Source: Planctomycetaceae bacterium (lineage in GTDB: Bacteria; Planctomycetota; Planctomycetia; Pirellulales; Thermoguttaceae). Taken from it: 37,919 nucleotides of DNA. The stretch is from contig JAISQK010000308.1 in NCBI GenBank assembly GCA_031274255.1, positions 1 to 37,919 on the forward strand, read 5' to 3'. The number at the start of each line of letters is the position of its first letter. Within the stretch, counting starts at the first letter, position 1. Both the position numbers and the translations under genes were made by a program. Below are positions 23,930 through 33,512 of this stretch, in pieces. Below the pieces are notes generated by a model. That model did no database searches, was not told where the DNA came from, and was given only the letters and a program-made list of their open reading frames with translations.

Positions 23930-25288
23930 TCACATTTCCCGTGCGGTCACGTCCGGCTCTTTTTCGAGTTGTCCATGAACATACTGCGGTACCCGGCACT
24001 GAAAAATCGCCTTTTCTCCATCGTAAATCCGTGACAGAATTTCCCCTTCTTTCGCAAGGTACGCCGCCAACCGGCCGTTCGACACCGGCATCACGACTTC
24101 CAGACATCGAAATTCCCGACTCAAGACATCACTCACTGCGAGCGTCAGTTTGTCCAGTCCGTCACCGGTTTTGGCACTGATCGAAATTGCCTGCGGATAA
24201 AGATTCATCAGCCGGTCGAGTTTTTCCGGCGGCTGAACCTGATCCGTTTTATTCAGTACAAGCACCGTGTCTTTGTGTTCAATGCCGACATCTTCAAGCA
24301 CACGAAACGCCGACGCAATCTGGGCCTCGACATCAGGATGACTCGCGTCGGCCACATGAATCAGGACATCCGCTTCATTGGCTTCTTCCAGTGTGGCACG
24401 GAAACTGGCGATGAGATGGTGCGGCAAATCGCGGATAAAACCAACGGTGTCGCTAAGCAAAACGGGACCCCAGCCGGGAAGCTGCCAACGTCGGGTCCGT
24501 GTGTCGAGCGTTGCAAAGAGGAGGTCTTTCGCGAAAACATCGGAATGAGTCAGCGTGTTGAGCAGTGTGCTTTTGCCGGCATTCGTGTAACCGACAAGAC
24601 ATGCCGACCGCGACTTTTTTCGTGACGCCACTTCACGTTTCCGGCGTTCGTGAATCTCCTGGAGCTGCACTTTTAGTTCGGCAATTCGTTTTTGCGCAAT
24701 CCGGCGGTCCATTTCCAACTGTTTTTCTCCGGCTCCTCGCTGCGTTCCCACCCCGCCGCCGAACTGACGCTCCAAATGCGTCCACATTTGTTTCAGACGC
24801 GGAAGCGAATACTCCAACTGCGCCAGTTCCACGGCGAGCCGAGCCTCACGGGTTTTGGCCCGTGAAACAAAAATATCGAGAATCAATTCCGTCCGGTCAA
24901 TCACTTTGACTTTCAATTCCTTTTCAAGGTTACGAGCCTGAGCCGGACCGAGATCATTATCAAAAATGACGACATCCACATCAAGAGGGGTAAGAAATTC
25001 CTTGAGTTCATCGACTTTTCCGCGACCGAGATATGTCGTAAAGTCCGGCTTCGGACGTTTTTGTGTCAAGCGTCCCACGACCGTGGTTCCGGCGGCTTTG
25101 GCGAGACCTTCCAGTTCCTCAAGCTCCTCGTCCGTCACCGGCATTCCTTCGGTAAACACGCCGACAAGAAAAGCCCGCTCGCTTCGGACGCTTTCCGTCC
25201 GCGCGGTTTTGTCGAGATGTGTGGAGGCGTCGTAAGTTTCCGCAAACGGAGACAAAGGATCAATAGCTTCTTTTTTATTCCATGTCAT
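23930..25288 (-). CDS. hflX: GTPase HflX
   Basis: The protein has 452 residues from the ATG at 25288 (MTWNKKEAIDP). HflX is a ribosome-binding GTPase that can split stalled 70S ribosomes. The N-terminal domain has GRLTQKRPKPDFTTYLGRGKVDEL and DNDLGPAQARNLE, followed by the HflX-specific RTELILDIFVSRAKTREARLAVELAQLEY and QFGGGVGTQRGAGEKQLE stretches. The G domain has GYTNAGKSTLLN (G1), LFATLDTRTR (G2), DTVGFIRDLP (G3) and NKTD (G4). The order and spacing are typical. It is convergent with the OleD-like gene, with only 54 bases between them. An upstream hydrophobic in-frame extension is not needed and is probably not translated. Confidence 0.95.
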   Translation of the reverse strand: MTWNKKEAIDPLSPFAETYDASTHLDKTARTESVRSERAFLVGVFTEGMPVTDEELEELEGLAKAAGTTVVGRLTQKRPKPDFTTYLGRGKVDELKEFLTPLDVDVVIFDNDLGPAQARNLEKELKVKVIDRTELILDIFVSRAKTREARLAVELAQLEYSLPRLKQMWTHLERQFGGGVGTQRGAGEKQLEMDRRIAQKRIAELKVQLQEIHERRKREVASRKKSRSACLVGYTNAGKSTLLNTLTHSDVFAKDLLFATLDTRTRRWQLPGWGPVLLSDTVGFIRDLPHHLIASFRATLEEANEADVLIHVADASHPDVEAQIASAFRVLEDVGIEHKDTVLVLNKTDQVQPPEKLDRLMNLYPQAISISAKTGDGLDKLTLAVSDVLSREFRCLEVVMPVSNGRLAAYLAKEGEILSRIYDGEKAIFQCRVPQYVHGQLEKEPDVTAREM

Positions 25289-25572
25289 AACAATTTCACC
25301 AATACAGCAAGCAAATAAGATAAATACAAACAGAAAATATTCCCACTGCGGCGCAATCAACAAGACTACTGCACCTTATGGAAAATCAAAACAATGCCGG
25401 GGAAATCGCTATCTTTTCATGGGAGTGAAATTTTTAAAAGAAAAAGTTCTTCATTCTGACCTTTGTGACAGTTAATATATCGGAATGAGAATCCGTGTCA
25501 AGCGGCGTTATTGAAAAGAACTCAATGATTTTAGCATAGGAAAACCGCCAAGGACAGCGATCACCGGCTATC

Positions 25573-26655
25573 TCACGGTCCATCTTCTGAAACTTCCGAT
25601 TCCGGTTCCCGAGGCATGGATTCGTCATCACTGACGGTTTCCTCGTCAAGCGGTTTTCCCTCTATTGGTTCGGACTCGGATACCTCTCCTTTTTCTTCAC
25701 CGGGAATCTCTTCCGCTTCGGCAAAAGACTTTCCAAGTTCAATCCCCCAGAGTGTCCCTCCGGTTTTGACTTCCACCGAACGGTCGTGAATTTTATGAAT
25801 GACGCACCGTGTGGAGCCGATGTCAAATTCCTCGCCCTCGTGGAGTTTGTACTTTTGTCCCTCCGTACGCAGGGTGACCCAAACCTGCGGCTTGCCGTTA
25901 ATCCAGGTGATGGCGTTAATATAAGTGTACGGTGTCGGATTGACACGCCGCGGTGCCGCGGGCGGCACGGGCCGTTCCTCCCGACGTGGCGGCGGAACAT
26001 AAGCCGCGAAAAAATTCCGGCGGGCAACCGTTTGTGTCATCTCCGGCCACGGCACCTCCGCCATGAGCGGGTTTGATGCCGTTACAAGTTCCGTATTTTT
26101 TGTGCCGGGAATGTTCAATGCTTCAATTTCAATGACCAGATCAAGTTTTTTCGCATCATCCACCGGTTTCATACTGACGGACCGGATGAGGTGAAGCTGA
26201 TTGACACTGTAAAAACGGCGGAAGAAGTCACCGAGTTGAGTGAATGTTCCCTGGGCCCGAATCGAAAACTGGTGACTACGGTACTGATCTTCGGACTGTC
26301 TGCCCGTTTTGACGGCACGCACCGCTTTTTGCTGGATGTCACGCTTTTCAAAACCGGCATTTCCTGTCAAATCAAGGAGCCAGTTCTTGTAAAGAAAAGC
26401 GGCTTTGTCGTTGTCGTTGGGGAGTGCCGACTGTATATCGGTTTCCAATTGCTTCACGCTGGTTTCCGCACGTTGGATTCGGTCGTTCAGCTCCTGAACT
26501 TTTTCGCCAAGCACTTTTTTTTGATTCAGTTTGACCGTCACGGAACTTCCAAAGAGGTAGTTCAACATCGGAATGGAAATCGCCAAAAGGAGTACTCCGG
26601 TAAAAAGCATCAGAATTTTTTCCCGTTTGGCGGAGGCGGCTTGGGAGGAACTCAT
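25573..26655 (-). CDS. PilO-like / PilP-like fusion, pilus alignment subcomplex
   Basis: The protein has 360 residues. The N-terminus is cytosolic, with one transmembrane segment (about 13-35, ILMLFTGVLLLAISIPMLNYLFG). A coiled coil (40-75) and a ferredoxin-like region (FSIRAQGTFTQLGDFFRRFYSVNQLHLIRSVSM) follow, as in PilO or GspM. After a Pro/Arg linker (PPPRREERPVPPAAPRR) comes a PilP/GspC-type beta domain: YINAITWINGKPQVWVTLRT, YKLHEGEEFDIG, and KIHDRSVEVKTGGTLWGIELG. The acidic tail is probably disordered. It overlaps the upstream PilM-PilN gene by 4 bases (ATGA), so the two are translationally coupled. No pilQ, pilB or pilC is nearby. Family homology is inferred from topology and motifs. 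Confidence 0.75.
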   Translation of the reverse strand: MSSSQAASAKREKILMLFTGVLLLAISIPMLNYLFGSSVTVKLNQKKVLGEKVQELNDRIQRAETSVKQLETDIQSALPNDNDKAAFLYKNWLLDLTGNAGFEKRDIQQKAVRAVKTGRQSEDQYRSHQFSIRAQGTFTQLGDFFRRFYSVNQLHLIRSVSMKPVDDAKKLDLVIEIEALNIPGTKNTELVTASNPLMAEVPWPEMTQTVARRNFFAAYVPPPRREERPVPPAAPRRVNPTPYTYINAITWINGKPQVWVTLRTEGQKYKLHEGEEFDIGSTRCVIHKIHDRSVEVKTGGTLWGIELGKSFAEAEEIPGEEKGEVSESEPIEGKPLDEETVSDDESMPREPESEVSEDGP

Positions 26656-28322
26656 GATTTCACCTCGCTGTTCGTGGCATCTGTTTTTTCCTCTTCCGGC
26701 ATGGTGTCGCCGGACGGAGAATCCACTGGCTCTGTATGATCAGGTTCGGGAACATCAGGCTTTACGTCGGGAGAATTGGTCTCTTCCGGTTTTTCGTTAT
26801 TTTGACCGGATTTATTGTCTTTTTCGGTTTCCTTTTCCTCAATTTTTTCTGTCGGATCCGCCTTTTTGACGGACTTTTCTTTTGCCGAAACCGCAAGCAC
26901 CGTAATGTCAAAAGTGTATGGATAGTCTTTGGCGTTGGAAAGTTCGGTCGTTTTTTGACTCCGCAGTTGGTGAGTGTCATCCCAGAGCGAGGTTTCCAAT
27001 ATCGGAACAACGCGGGCATTTTTGACGGTTCCCTGGAACTTCATTTCGCCCGTACCGTCAACGGCACGAAGCTGAAGCGATGTCAGGAGCGTGTCTTCCG
27101 AGGCCGGAATCTTTTCACTCAGCCAGGCAAGTTCCTGAAGCCAGAGAATCTGATTCTTCTTCCAGTTCGCGACCGCTTCCGCCTGATTCCGTTTCTGTTC
27201 TTTCATGGCAACGGTGTTTTCGAGAGTGGCGACTTTCGATTGGAGAGTGCCCACCTCCTGCTCCAGATTGGTCCGCCGGAAATAACCATACCCGATCAAT
27301 GCGGTAAAAAGGAGAAACAGAAACATGATCGCGGCCGCAATTAATTGACGCTGTTGCCCTGACTCTTTTTTCCGCTTCGGGCTGACAAAATCCAGGGGAC
27401 TCGGCTTATTGGCATTCGGAGAAAAGATTCCGGCAACAAGCGGAACAAAAACCTCCGAAAACGGCGGAAGCTGCTTTTTAATCTCCCCTGATCTGGCGAT
27501 ATTTTCCCAGAAATCGACCACATCCACCGGAAGTTGAGTGAATTGGGAAATAGAATCCGCCATCTGCTGATACACGGAAGACTCGCCGGAAAGGACTATT
27601 TTGTCGATTTTTTGTACAGCGGCAATTTGTGTGCCTGAAAACAATGTCTTTTTGATTTCCGGGAAAAGATCACCACTCCAATCCGGATTTTTTTTCCCGA
27701 GTTTCTCTTGAAAATCGTCCGAAAAAATCACGGAACGGACAAAAACAGGATACCCTTGATAAAGGACTGAAAATGTCACGGTTTTTCCTGAAAATTCCAT
27801 TAGAAGGCTTGTCGTGCCGATGGAAAACCGTTCATTTTTCGTGAAAAGTGCCGCCGTTTCAAAGGGAGCCACGACAATCCGTTTAAGGTTCAGTCCGGCA
27901 AAAGTGCAGATTTCCGTGATTTCAGTGAGTTTGGCTTTACTGAGCGTCGCGCCGAGAACGGTTTTCTTTCCTTTTTCGATCTCAGGAAGGAAAAAAACAT
28001 CGAACGGAGTTGCCGTGTCAAATTCGCTAAACTCTTTGCCGGCAATGAATTTCGCCATTTCGGGGATTTCGTCGTCCGGTACCGGAGGAAAGGTCAGCGG
28101 GCGAAGTTCAATGGCACTTCGGCTGAGGACAACCACCGTGTCGGTTTTGCCCAATTTCTCATTTTGAATAAAGTGCTTTAAATTTTCCTTGTGCTGATTC
28201 GGCGAAGAAGAATTGTATGAAATCCGTACTGCTCGATCGAACAAAGGCCGACCTTTCGTTCCTTTCGCAGTCACGGCAAGAATATGGTGTTGATCCCAAC
28301 TGACAGCTATCCAATTTGACAT
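26652..28322 (-). CDS. PilM / PilN fusion (GspL-like), pilus alignment subcomplex
   Basis: The protein has 556 residues. Residues about 1-300 look like the actin-like cytosolic PilM/GspL domain (MSNWIAVSWDQHHILAVTA; LRPLTFPPVPDDEIPEMAKFIAGKEFSEF; LMEFSGKTVTFSVLYQGYPVFVRS). A PLDFVSPKRKKE junction and one transmembrane segment (about 326-347) are followed by a coiled coil (352-385) and a ferredoxin-like PilN region (LLTSLQLRAVDGTGEMKFQGTVKNARVV). In type IV pilus systems PilM and PilN are separate proteins; GspL of type II secretion has this fused layout. A long Lys/Glu/Pro-rich acidic tail ends the protein. Its partner gene follows with a 4-base overlap. Confidence 0.75.
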   Translation of the reverse strand: MSNWIAVSWDQHHILAVTAKGTKGRPLFDRAVRISYNSSSPNQHKENLKHFIQNEKLGKTDTVVVLSRSAIELRPLTFPPVPDDEIPEMAKFIAGKEFSEFDTATPFDVFFLPEIEKGKKTVLGATLSKAKLTEITEICTFAGLNLKRIVVAPFETAALFTKNERFSIGTTSLLMEFSGKTVTFSVLYQGYPVFVRSVIFSDDFQEKLGKKNPDWSGDLFPEIKKTLFSGTQIAAVQKIDKIVLSGESSVYQQMADSISQFTQLPVDVVDFWENIARSGEIKKQLPPFSEVFVPLVAGIFSPNANKPSPLDFVSPKRKKESGQQRQLIAAAIMFLFLLFTALIGYGYFRRTNLEQEVGTLQSKVATLENTVAMKEQKRNQAEAVANWKKNQILWLQELAWLSEKIPASEDTLLTSLQLRAVDGTGEMKFQGTVKNARVVPILETSLWDDTHQLRSQKTTELSNAKDYPYTFDITVLAVSAKEKSVKKADPTEKIEEKETEKDNKSGQNNEKPEETNSPDVKPDVPEPDHTEPVDSPSGDTMPEEEKTDATNSEVKS

Positions 28323-28486
28323 TTGTACAAAAATATATAAGTTTCTACAGCAATGTTCCGATTCTAAAATGGTTCTCTCACTACCAAGTTTAACAAAAAA
28401 TACGGCAAAAAGAATCGTAAATTGCGGAAAATGGAGAAAAAAACAGGAGAATTCTCAACAAAATTGCAGGAAAAGCGTCTCTCTGA

Positions 28487-28515
28487 TTGAACGACCAGGT
28501 GATTAGGATTAAAAT
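28487..28515 (+). promoter_or_regulatory. Sigma-70-type promoter of the secreted protein gene at 28623
   Basis: TTGAAC (28487-28492), a 17-base spacer and TAAAAT (28510-28515). The leader to the ATG at 28623 is about 100 bases. It lies in the AT-rich 300-base gap that separates this gene from the divergent PilM-PilN gene. Confidence 0.6.
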
Positions 28516-28622
28516 AACAGGAGAGTTTGTTTTGGCCGGAACCCGTTGCGGACGGAACATCAAAGGAAAATGTAAGGTAAAATAGAAAAACCATACCACT
28601 AATCACAAAGAAGGTGACTACA

Positions 28623-30368
28623 ATGAAAAAAATGAAGAGTACCGTGCTGCTGATTGCGGCTTTTTGGGGAATCGTTTGTGCGGGAATTTTCGCGAGGCCG
28701 TCTGCGGTTGGTGCCGCAGAATTCAAGCCTGTGGCCGTGATTTCCCTGACGGATGCGGACACGTTCATCAAAACGGCCAAAGACGTGACCGCCAAAGCAG
28801 GATTTCCTGATGTCATGGCCTCATTTGAACAATTTGTCGGCGGCATTGAGGTGTTCAACAAAACCAAACCGAAAGGGATCGTCATTCTTTCGGATGGTGA
28901 AACATTTCAGGGATACGCTTTTGCTCCGGTGACGGATTTCACCGAACTCCCGATGGCTTCGACGCTTGAGCTGGAAAATCCGTCGGAAGGAACATACTTG
29001 CTGACACTTCCTAATGAATGGTCGGTTCACTTCAAGCAGGAAAAAGAGTGGCTTTTTGTGAGTCTGACGGAACTTCCGAAAACATTGCCTGCCGACCCGT
29101 CGGTGTATCTCGGCGGTTTGGAAAAAAAATACCTCGCCTCCGTGGAAATCAATGTGGAGAATCTTCCGAAGCAGGTTTGCCTCAGTCTGTTGGATGTTGC
29201 AAGGGTGATGATCGGTATGACGATGACGGATGAAAACATCCGGGTCAATTTCGATTCCGCCATTGATCAGGCGGAAAAAGCTCTGGATCAGGTCAAAATG
29301 ATTCGTTATGGTTTTTTGATTGACCCGGTCACATCGGATATGGTGTTGGAAGCGTACGAAGAAGTGTTTCCCGATACCGAATTTGCCGAATTACTCCAGC
29401 AACAATCGAAAAGACAAACCGGTTCCATTGGGTTCTTCCGTCCGGAGGATTCCTTGCTGGCAGGTATTTTGGCCTTTCCGATTATGGAGGAACAGAAAGA
29501 ACAGCTTCAGTCGATGACAAAATTATACTTCTCTCAGTTCCGTGAAGGACATGAGGGAGTGGGACTTGACGAAAAAGATTCGGAACTTCTCGGACAACTG
29601 ATCGACAACCTTGAAAACGCGGTTTCCGGCACGATTGACGCCGGAAAATTTGATGCCGGATTTTCCATACTGAATACGTCCACGGTTCTGGGAATCACCA
29701 CTGCGGCGGAAGGGGAAAAACTGGCGGATTCCCTGAAACGTTTCGTGGAGGAAATTGTTGAAAAAATCCCTGCGGAAGTGGGAGAGCACCTCAAAATCAG
29801 TGTGGAAAAGTACAAAGGGTATCAACTGGCCTCTTTCGTGTTTCCGTTGGCGGAATGCGGTTTTCCCGAACTTCCCGATACATCGAAAAACATCAGTCTG
29901 ACATTGTCGTTTGGTACCAGGAATGACTCTCTTTGTTTTGCCGCAGGAGTGAATCAAAATGTCACCGCCGACTTGAAAAAAGCGATTGATGCGTCGCAAA
30001 CACCGGTAATTCTTCCTGAAACGGTTTATGTGATCGCCCCGGCGGCGATTACAAAGATCGCCAAAACATGGGTGCCGCAACTTCTCGAAGAAGGAGAATA
30101 TACGGATGCGGTGAAAGCGGTGAAATATATACTGGCCGTGTTTGAAGAATGTCCGCGTGATGCAACCATCACGGCGAGCCACGTATACAACGGTTTGACC
30201 GTGACCGGAAAACTTACGGTGAGTGCGAAACTGTATCCCGTGATTGCAAAACTCCTCAAAATTGTATTGGAGTCTAAGTCCGCCACCGTCCATGAAGACG
30301 TTAAGATGTTCGAACTTGATGAAGTTGAAGAGCTTGAGGAAATTGAAAAGTCCGGCAACGGACAATAG
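28623..30368 (+). CDS. secreted protein of unknown function
   Basis: The protein has 581 residues from the ATG at 28623. That start has AAGGTG 6 bases upstream and opens a signal peptide (MKKMKSTVLLIAAFWGIVCAGIFARPSAVGAA). A GTG 9 bases earlier is within the Shine-Dalgarno sequence. The mature part alternates strands and helices: PVAVISLTDADTFIKTAKDVTAKAGFP near the start, then FAGFSILNTS-type beta segments and helix pairs (ADSLKRFVEEIVEKIPAEVGEHLKISVEKY). It has no cysteine motif, catalytic pattern or membrane anchor that I can name. The end is acidic (DEVEELEEIEKSGNGQ). It resembles large conserved planctomycete secreted proteins, but I do not recognise the family. Confidence 0.75.
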   Translation: MKKMKSTVLLIAAFWGIVCAGIFARPSAVGAAEFKPVAVISLTDADTFIKTAKDVTAKAGFPDVMASFEQFVGGIEVFNKTKPKGIVILSDGETFQGYAFAPVTDFTELPMASTLELENPSEGTYLLTLPNEWSVHFKQEKEWLFVSLTELPKTLPADPSVYLGGLEKKYLASVEINVENLPKQVCLSLLDVARVMIGMTMTDENIRVNFDSAIDQAEKALDQVKMIRYGFLIDPVTSDMVLEAYEEVFPDTEFAELLQQQSKRQTGSIGFFRPEDSLLAGILAFPIMEEQKEQLQSMTKLYFSQFREGHEGVGLDEKDSELLGQLIDNLENAVSGTIDAGKFDAGFSILNTSTVLGITTAAEGEKLADSLKRFVEEIVEKIPAEVGEHLKISVEKYKGYQLASFVFPLAECGFPELPDTSKNISLTLSFGTRNDSLCFAAGVNQNVTADLKKAIDASQTPVILPETVYVIAPAAITKIAKTWVPQLLEEGEYTDAVKAVKYILAVFEECPRDATITASHVYNGLTVTGKLTVSAKLYPVIAKLLKIVLESKSATVHEDVKMFELDEVEELEEIEKSGNGQ

Positions 30369-30537
30369 GACATCAATTATAATTTTAATGTCGACTCAGG
30401 TTGATTGATATTTTCCGTGAAAAACGTGAACCGTTCAAGGAACCCCCAAACCAGATTGGTCTCTGCGGTTTTGCAGAGTCCAAAAGCTATTAAGCTATTA
30501 CCAATATCAGTGCGGTTATCTTCCGGGGTTCTGCGGA

Positions 30538-33207
30538 TCACTCCGTCCGTGCCAGTTTGCGGACCACCGTCGGAAGGATACCGCCGTTTCGGTAGTAGAG
30601 TATCTCCATCGGGGTATCAATGCGGACTTTGACAGGGAAAAGAATTCTGTCGCCGTTTGATTTCGTTGCTGTAATCATAATATTGCCGCCGGGAGCAAAT
30701 TTTTCACCTATCGGCTCCAAATCAAACAATTCCTCACCGGTCAGACCGAGCGACTGCCAAGTTTCACCCGGCATCAACTGAAGCGGTAAAACTCCCATTC
30801 CCACCAAATTCCCGCGATGAATCCGCTCAAATCCTGACGCAATCACCGCCCGAACCCCAAGAAGCATGGTTCCTTTCGCCGCCCAGTCACGGCTGCTTCC
30901 TGTACCATATTCTTTTCCCGCGAGTACCACAAGGGGAATATTTTCTGTGCGATATTTTTCCGCCGCTTCAAATACCGACATAACAGTATCTTCCGGCAAA
31001 TATCTTGTGATGCCGCCTTCTTTTCCGGGAACAAGTTGATTACGGATACGGATATTTGCAAATGTGCCGCGAGTCATCACTCGGTCGTTACCGCGGCGCG
31101 AACCATAGCTGTTGAAATCCTTCTGGGAGACACCGAGTTCCTGAAGATACCGGCCGGCGGGACTGTCCGGCTTGACCGCTCCCGCCGGAGAAATGTGGTC
31201 GGTTGTCACCGAATCTCCCAGAACAATCAAGCAACGTGCCTTTTGAATGGGCGGCATCGGTGACGGTTCTGCCGTCAATTCCGCGAGAAACGGCGGTTCC
31301 TGAACATACGTACTGTTTCGATCCCACGGAAAAAGCTCCGATATAACGGTAGGAATGTCGTTCCACTGAGGGCAAACCTCCGCGACCTCCGCATAACGTT
31401 CCCGGTAAAGATTCGGATCAATCGCCGATTGGACCGCTTCGGCGACTTCTTCGTTTGCAGGCCAGATTTCCCGTAAAAAGACAGGATTTCCGGCAGCGTC
31501 GTGTCCGAGCGGATCGTGTTCCATGTCGAAGCAAACCGTTCCGGCAATGGCATACGCCGCGACCAGCGGCGGCGAAGCAAGATAGTTTGCCCTGACGAGC
31601 GGATTAATACGGCCCTCGAAATTCCGGTTTCCGCTTAACACCGCTGCAACGGTGAGATCGTTTTCCGTGATCGTTTGAGCCACCGCTTCCGAGAGCGGAC
31701 CGCTGTTACCGATACAAGTAAGACAGCCGTACCCCACTGTTTGAAAACCGAGCAAATTTAACGGCGTATCCAATCCGGCACGTTGAAGATAATCGGTGAC
31801 GACCCGCGAACCGGGGCCGAGACTCGTCTTGACCCACGGCTTGACTGTAAGGCCTTTGTCCACAGCCTTTTTCGCCAAAAGTCCGGCTGCCATCATCAGA
31901 TTCGGGTTACTCGTGTTGGTGCAACTGGTGATTGCCGCAATCACGACAGCCCCATGAGTGATTTTTGCAACATCATCCGTCGAATTCCTTAAAACCGAAA
32001 GTCCGAAAGTGGAAGCCTGCTCCTTCATCTTGGATAACGGCACACGATCCTGCGGACGTTTCGGACCGGCAAGCGACGCCTCCACCGTGTGGAGGTCGAG
32101 CTGCAGCGTCCGGGTGTATTCTGGAATTTGTGCGTTTTTCTCACGAAAGAGCGATTGCAGTTTGGCGTATTTTTCGACCAGCCGGATACGGTGTTCGTCA
32201 CGGCCGGTTTCGTACAAAAATTCAATCGTCTTCTCATCTATCGGAAAGTATCCCATTGTGGCACCGTATTCCGGTCCCATATTGGCCAGTACCGCCCGGT
32301 CAACAACGGACATTTCCGTGACCCCTTCACCGAAATACTCGACAAACTTTCCCACAACCCCTTCCTTGCGCAGGAGTTCCGTCACACAAAGCACAAGATC
32401 GGTCGCGGTGACTCCCGGTGGAAGTTTTCCGGTAAGTTCCAAACCGACAACCTCCGGCAAAAGCATGGAATAGGACTGCCCAAGCATGACCGCTTCCGCT
32501 TCAATCCCGCCGACGCCCCAGCCAAGCACCCCAAGTCCGTTGATCATCACCGTGTGACTGTCGGTTCCGACGACCGTATCGGGAAAAGCAATCATCAAAC
32601 CGGACTTCCCGCATTTTTTCGTCATCACAACATCCGCAAGATACTCAAGATTCACCTGATGAATGATTCCGACCGACGGCGGAATCACACGGAAATTGTC
32701 GAACGCTTTTTGCGCCCAGTGCAAAAGAGCGTAACGCTCTCCGTTCCGCTGAAATTCCAGGTTGATATTCTCCTGCATGGCCTCGCCGGAAGCGTAAAAA
32801 TCCGTCTGAATCGAGTGGTCAATCACCAAATCCACCGGAATCAGCGGATTAATTCTTTTCGGGTCACCTCCGATCCGCTGCATTGTGTTCCGCATCGCCG
32901 CAAGATCGACCACCGCCGGAACACCGGTGAAATCCTGAAGAATCACACGCGACGGCTTGAACGGAATGGAAATCTCCCCGGAAGAATGTTGCGACCAGGC
33001 CGCCGTGTTGCGGACATCTTCCTCCGTCACCTCAAAACCGTCACAATTGCGGAGAACCGATTCCAACAGAATGCGAATCGAAAACGGAAGTTTCGCCAGT
33101 TGCGTCAGCCCCTGTTCCTCCAACGCCGCGAGCCGTGTGTAAAAATAGTCCGTTTGGTCAAGCTGAAAAGAAGCGTAGGATTGAAAAGGGCCTTCATGTT
33201 TCATCAA
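30538..33207 (-). CDS. acnA: aconitate hydratase A
   Basis: The protein has 889 residues, full length for AcnA/IRP1-type aconitase, which interconverts citrate and isocitrate in the TCA cycle. The three [4Fe-4S] cysteines are present: Cys429 (TSCTNTSNP), Cys495 and Cys498 (GCLTCIG). Other signatures are VIDHSIQTDFY, DTVVGTDSHTVMINGLGVLGWGVGG, LSGNRNFEGR and, in the swivelling domain, GDSVTTDHISPAG, FNSYGSRRGND and GKEYGTGSSRDWAAKG. The start ATG-ATG has GAGGTGA 4-7 bases upstream. It is convergent with the unknown secreted gene. The 169-base gap between them holds AT-rich sequence with only a weak dyad (GACAT...ATGTC at 30369-30392). Confidence 0.96.
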   Translation of the reverse strand: MMKHEGPFQSYASFQLDQTDYFYTRLAALEEQGLTQLAKLPFSIRILLESVLRNCDGFEVTEEDVRNTAAWSQHSSGEISIPFKPSRVILQDFTGVPAVVDLAAMRNTMQRIGGDPKRINPLIPVDLVIDHSIQTDFYASGEAMQENINLEFQRNGERYALLHWAQKAFDNFRVIPPSVGIIHQVNLEYLADVVMTKKCGKSGLMIAFPDTVVGTDSHTVMINGLGVLGWGVGGIEAEAVMLGQSYSMLLPEVVGLELTGKLPPGVTATDLVLCVTELLRKEGVVGKFVEYFGEGVTEMSVVDRAVLANMGPEYGATMGYFPIDEKTIEFLYETGRDEHRIRLVEKYAKLQSLFREKNAQIPEYTRTLQLDLHTVEASLAGPKRPQDRVPLSKMKEQASTFGLSVLRNSTDDVAKITHGAVVIAAITSCTNTSNPNLMMAAGLLAKKAVDKGLTVKPWVKTSLGPGSRVVTDYLQRAGLDTPLNLLGFQTVGYGCLTCIGNSGPLSEAVAQTITENDLTVAAVLSGNRNFEGRINPLVRANYLASPPLVAAYAIAGTVCFDMEHDPLGHDAAGNPVFLREIWPANEEVAEAVQSAIDPNLYRERYAEVAEVCPQWNDIPTVISELFPWDRNSTYVQEPPFLAELTAEPSPMPPIQKARCLIVLGDSVTTDHISPAGAVKPDSPAGRYLQELGVSQKDFNSYGSRRGNDRVMTRGTFANIRIRNQLVPGKEGGITRYLPEDTVMSVFEAAEKYRTENIPLVVLAGKEYGTGSSRDWAAKGTMLLGVRAVIASGFERIHRGNLVGMGVLPLQLMPGETWQSLGLTGEELFDLEPIGEKFAPGGNIMITATKSNGDRILFPVKVRIDTPMEILYYRNGGILPTVVRKLARTE

Positions 33208-33240
33208 ATCACCTCAGAGAATAAACAAGCAAAACGGCAT

Positions 33241-33268
33241 TAATTGTCACGAATTGAGGACAATTATA
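33241..33268 (-). promoter_or_regulatory. -10 box and operator-like dyad upstream of acnA
   Basis: An 8-bp perfect dyad, TAATTGTC (33241-33248) and GACAATTA (33259-33266) with 10 bases between, overlaps a minus-strand TATAAT (33268-33263). The -35 region is poor. A protein bound to the dyad would cover the -10 box and transcription start, as expected of a repressor site. Which regulator binds is unknown. Confidence 0.5.
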
Positions 33269-33512
33269 AGATGACTTCGTGAAAAATCCAGCCGGTACGT
33301 TCTGAATGTTTAATAAATAAGAATCCCCGGCAAAGCCGAAGAAATATTACCCGCAATGAAAAATACCGCATGTTCCCGGCCGATCCGTCTCTGCGTATTT
33401 TTGGCATACTGTCACAACGATTACTCAAACGACCTGAAACACGAGGGATACAGTCTGCGTAAATCATTAATCCGCTCCAGGAAAAAAATTCCCCAAAAAA
33501 CGACAATTCCGC
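33269..33512. other. Intergenic stretch with no recognised feature
   Basis: This lies between the acnA promoter region and the DUF1559 promoter. I see no gene, RNA or repeat here. Short reading frames of 60 and 80 codons on the two strands have no Shine-Dalgarno sequence and no recognisable product. Confidence 0.5.

Noticed and set aside
25289-25363. Hydrophobic N-terminal extension of HflX
   Set aside because: HflX is a cytosolic GTPase and its conserved sequence starts later; the ATG at 25288 gives a normal length.
30369-30392. GACAT...ATGTC dyad between the convergent 28623 gene and acnA
   Set aside because: It has only a 5-bp stem, so it is too weak to call as a terminator.
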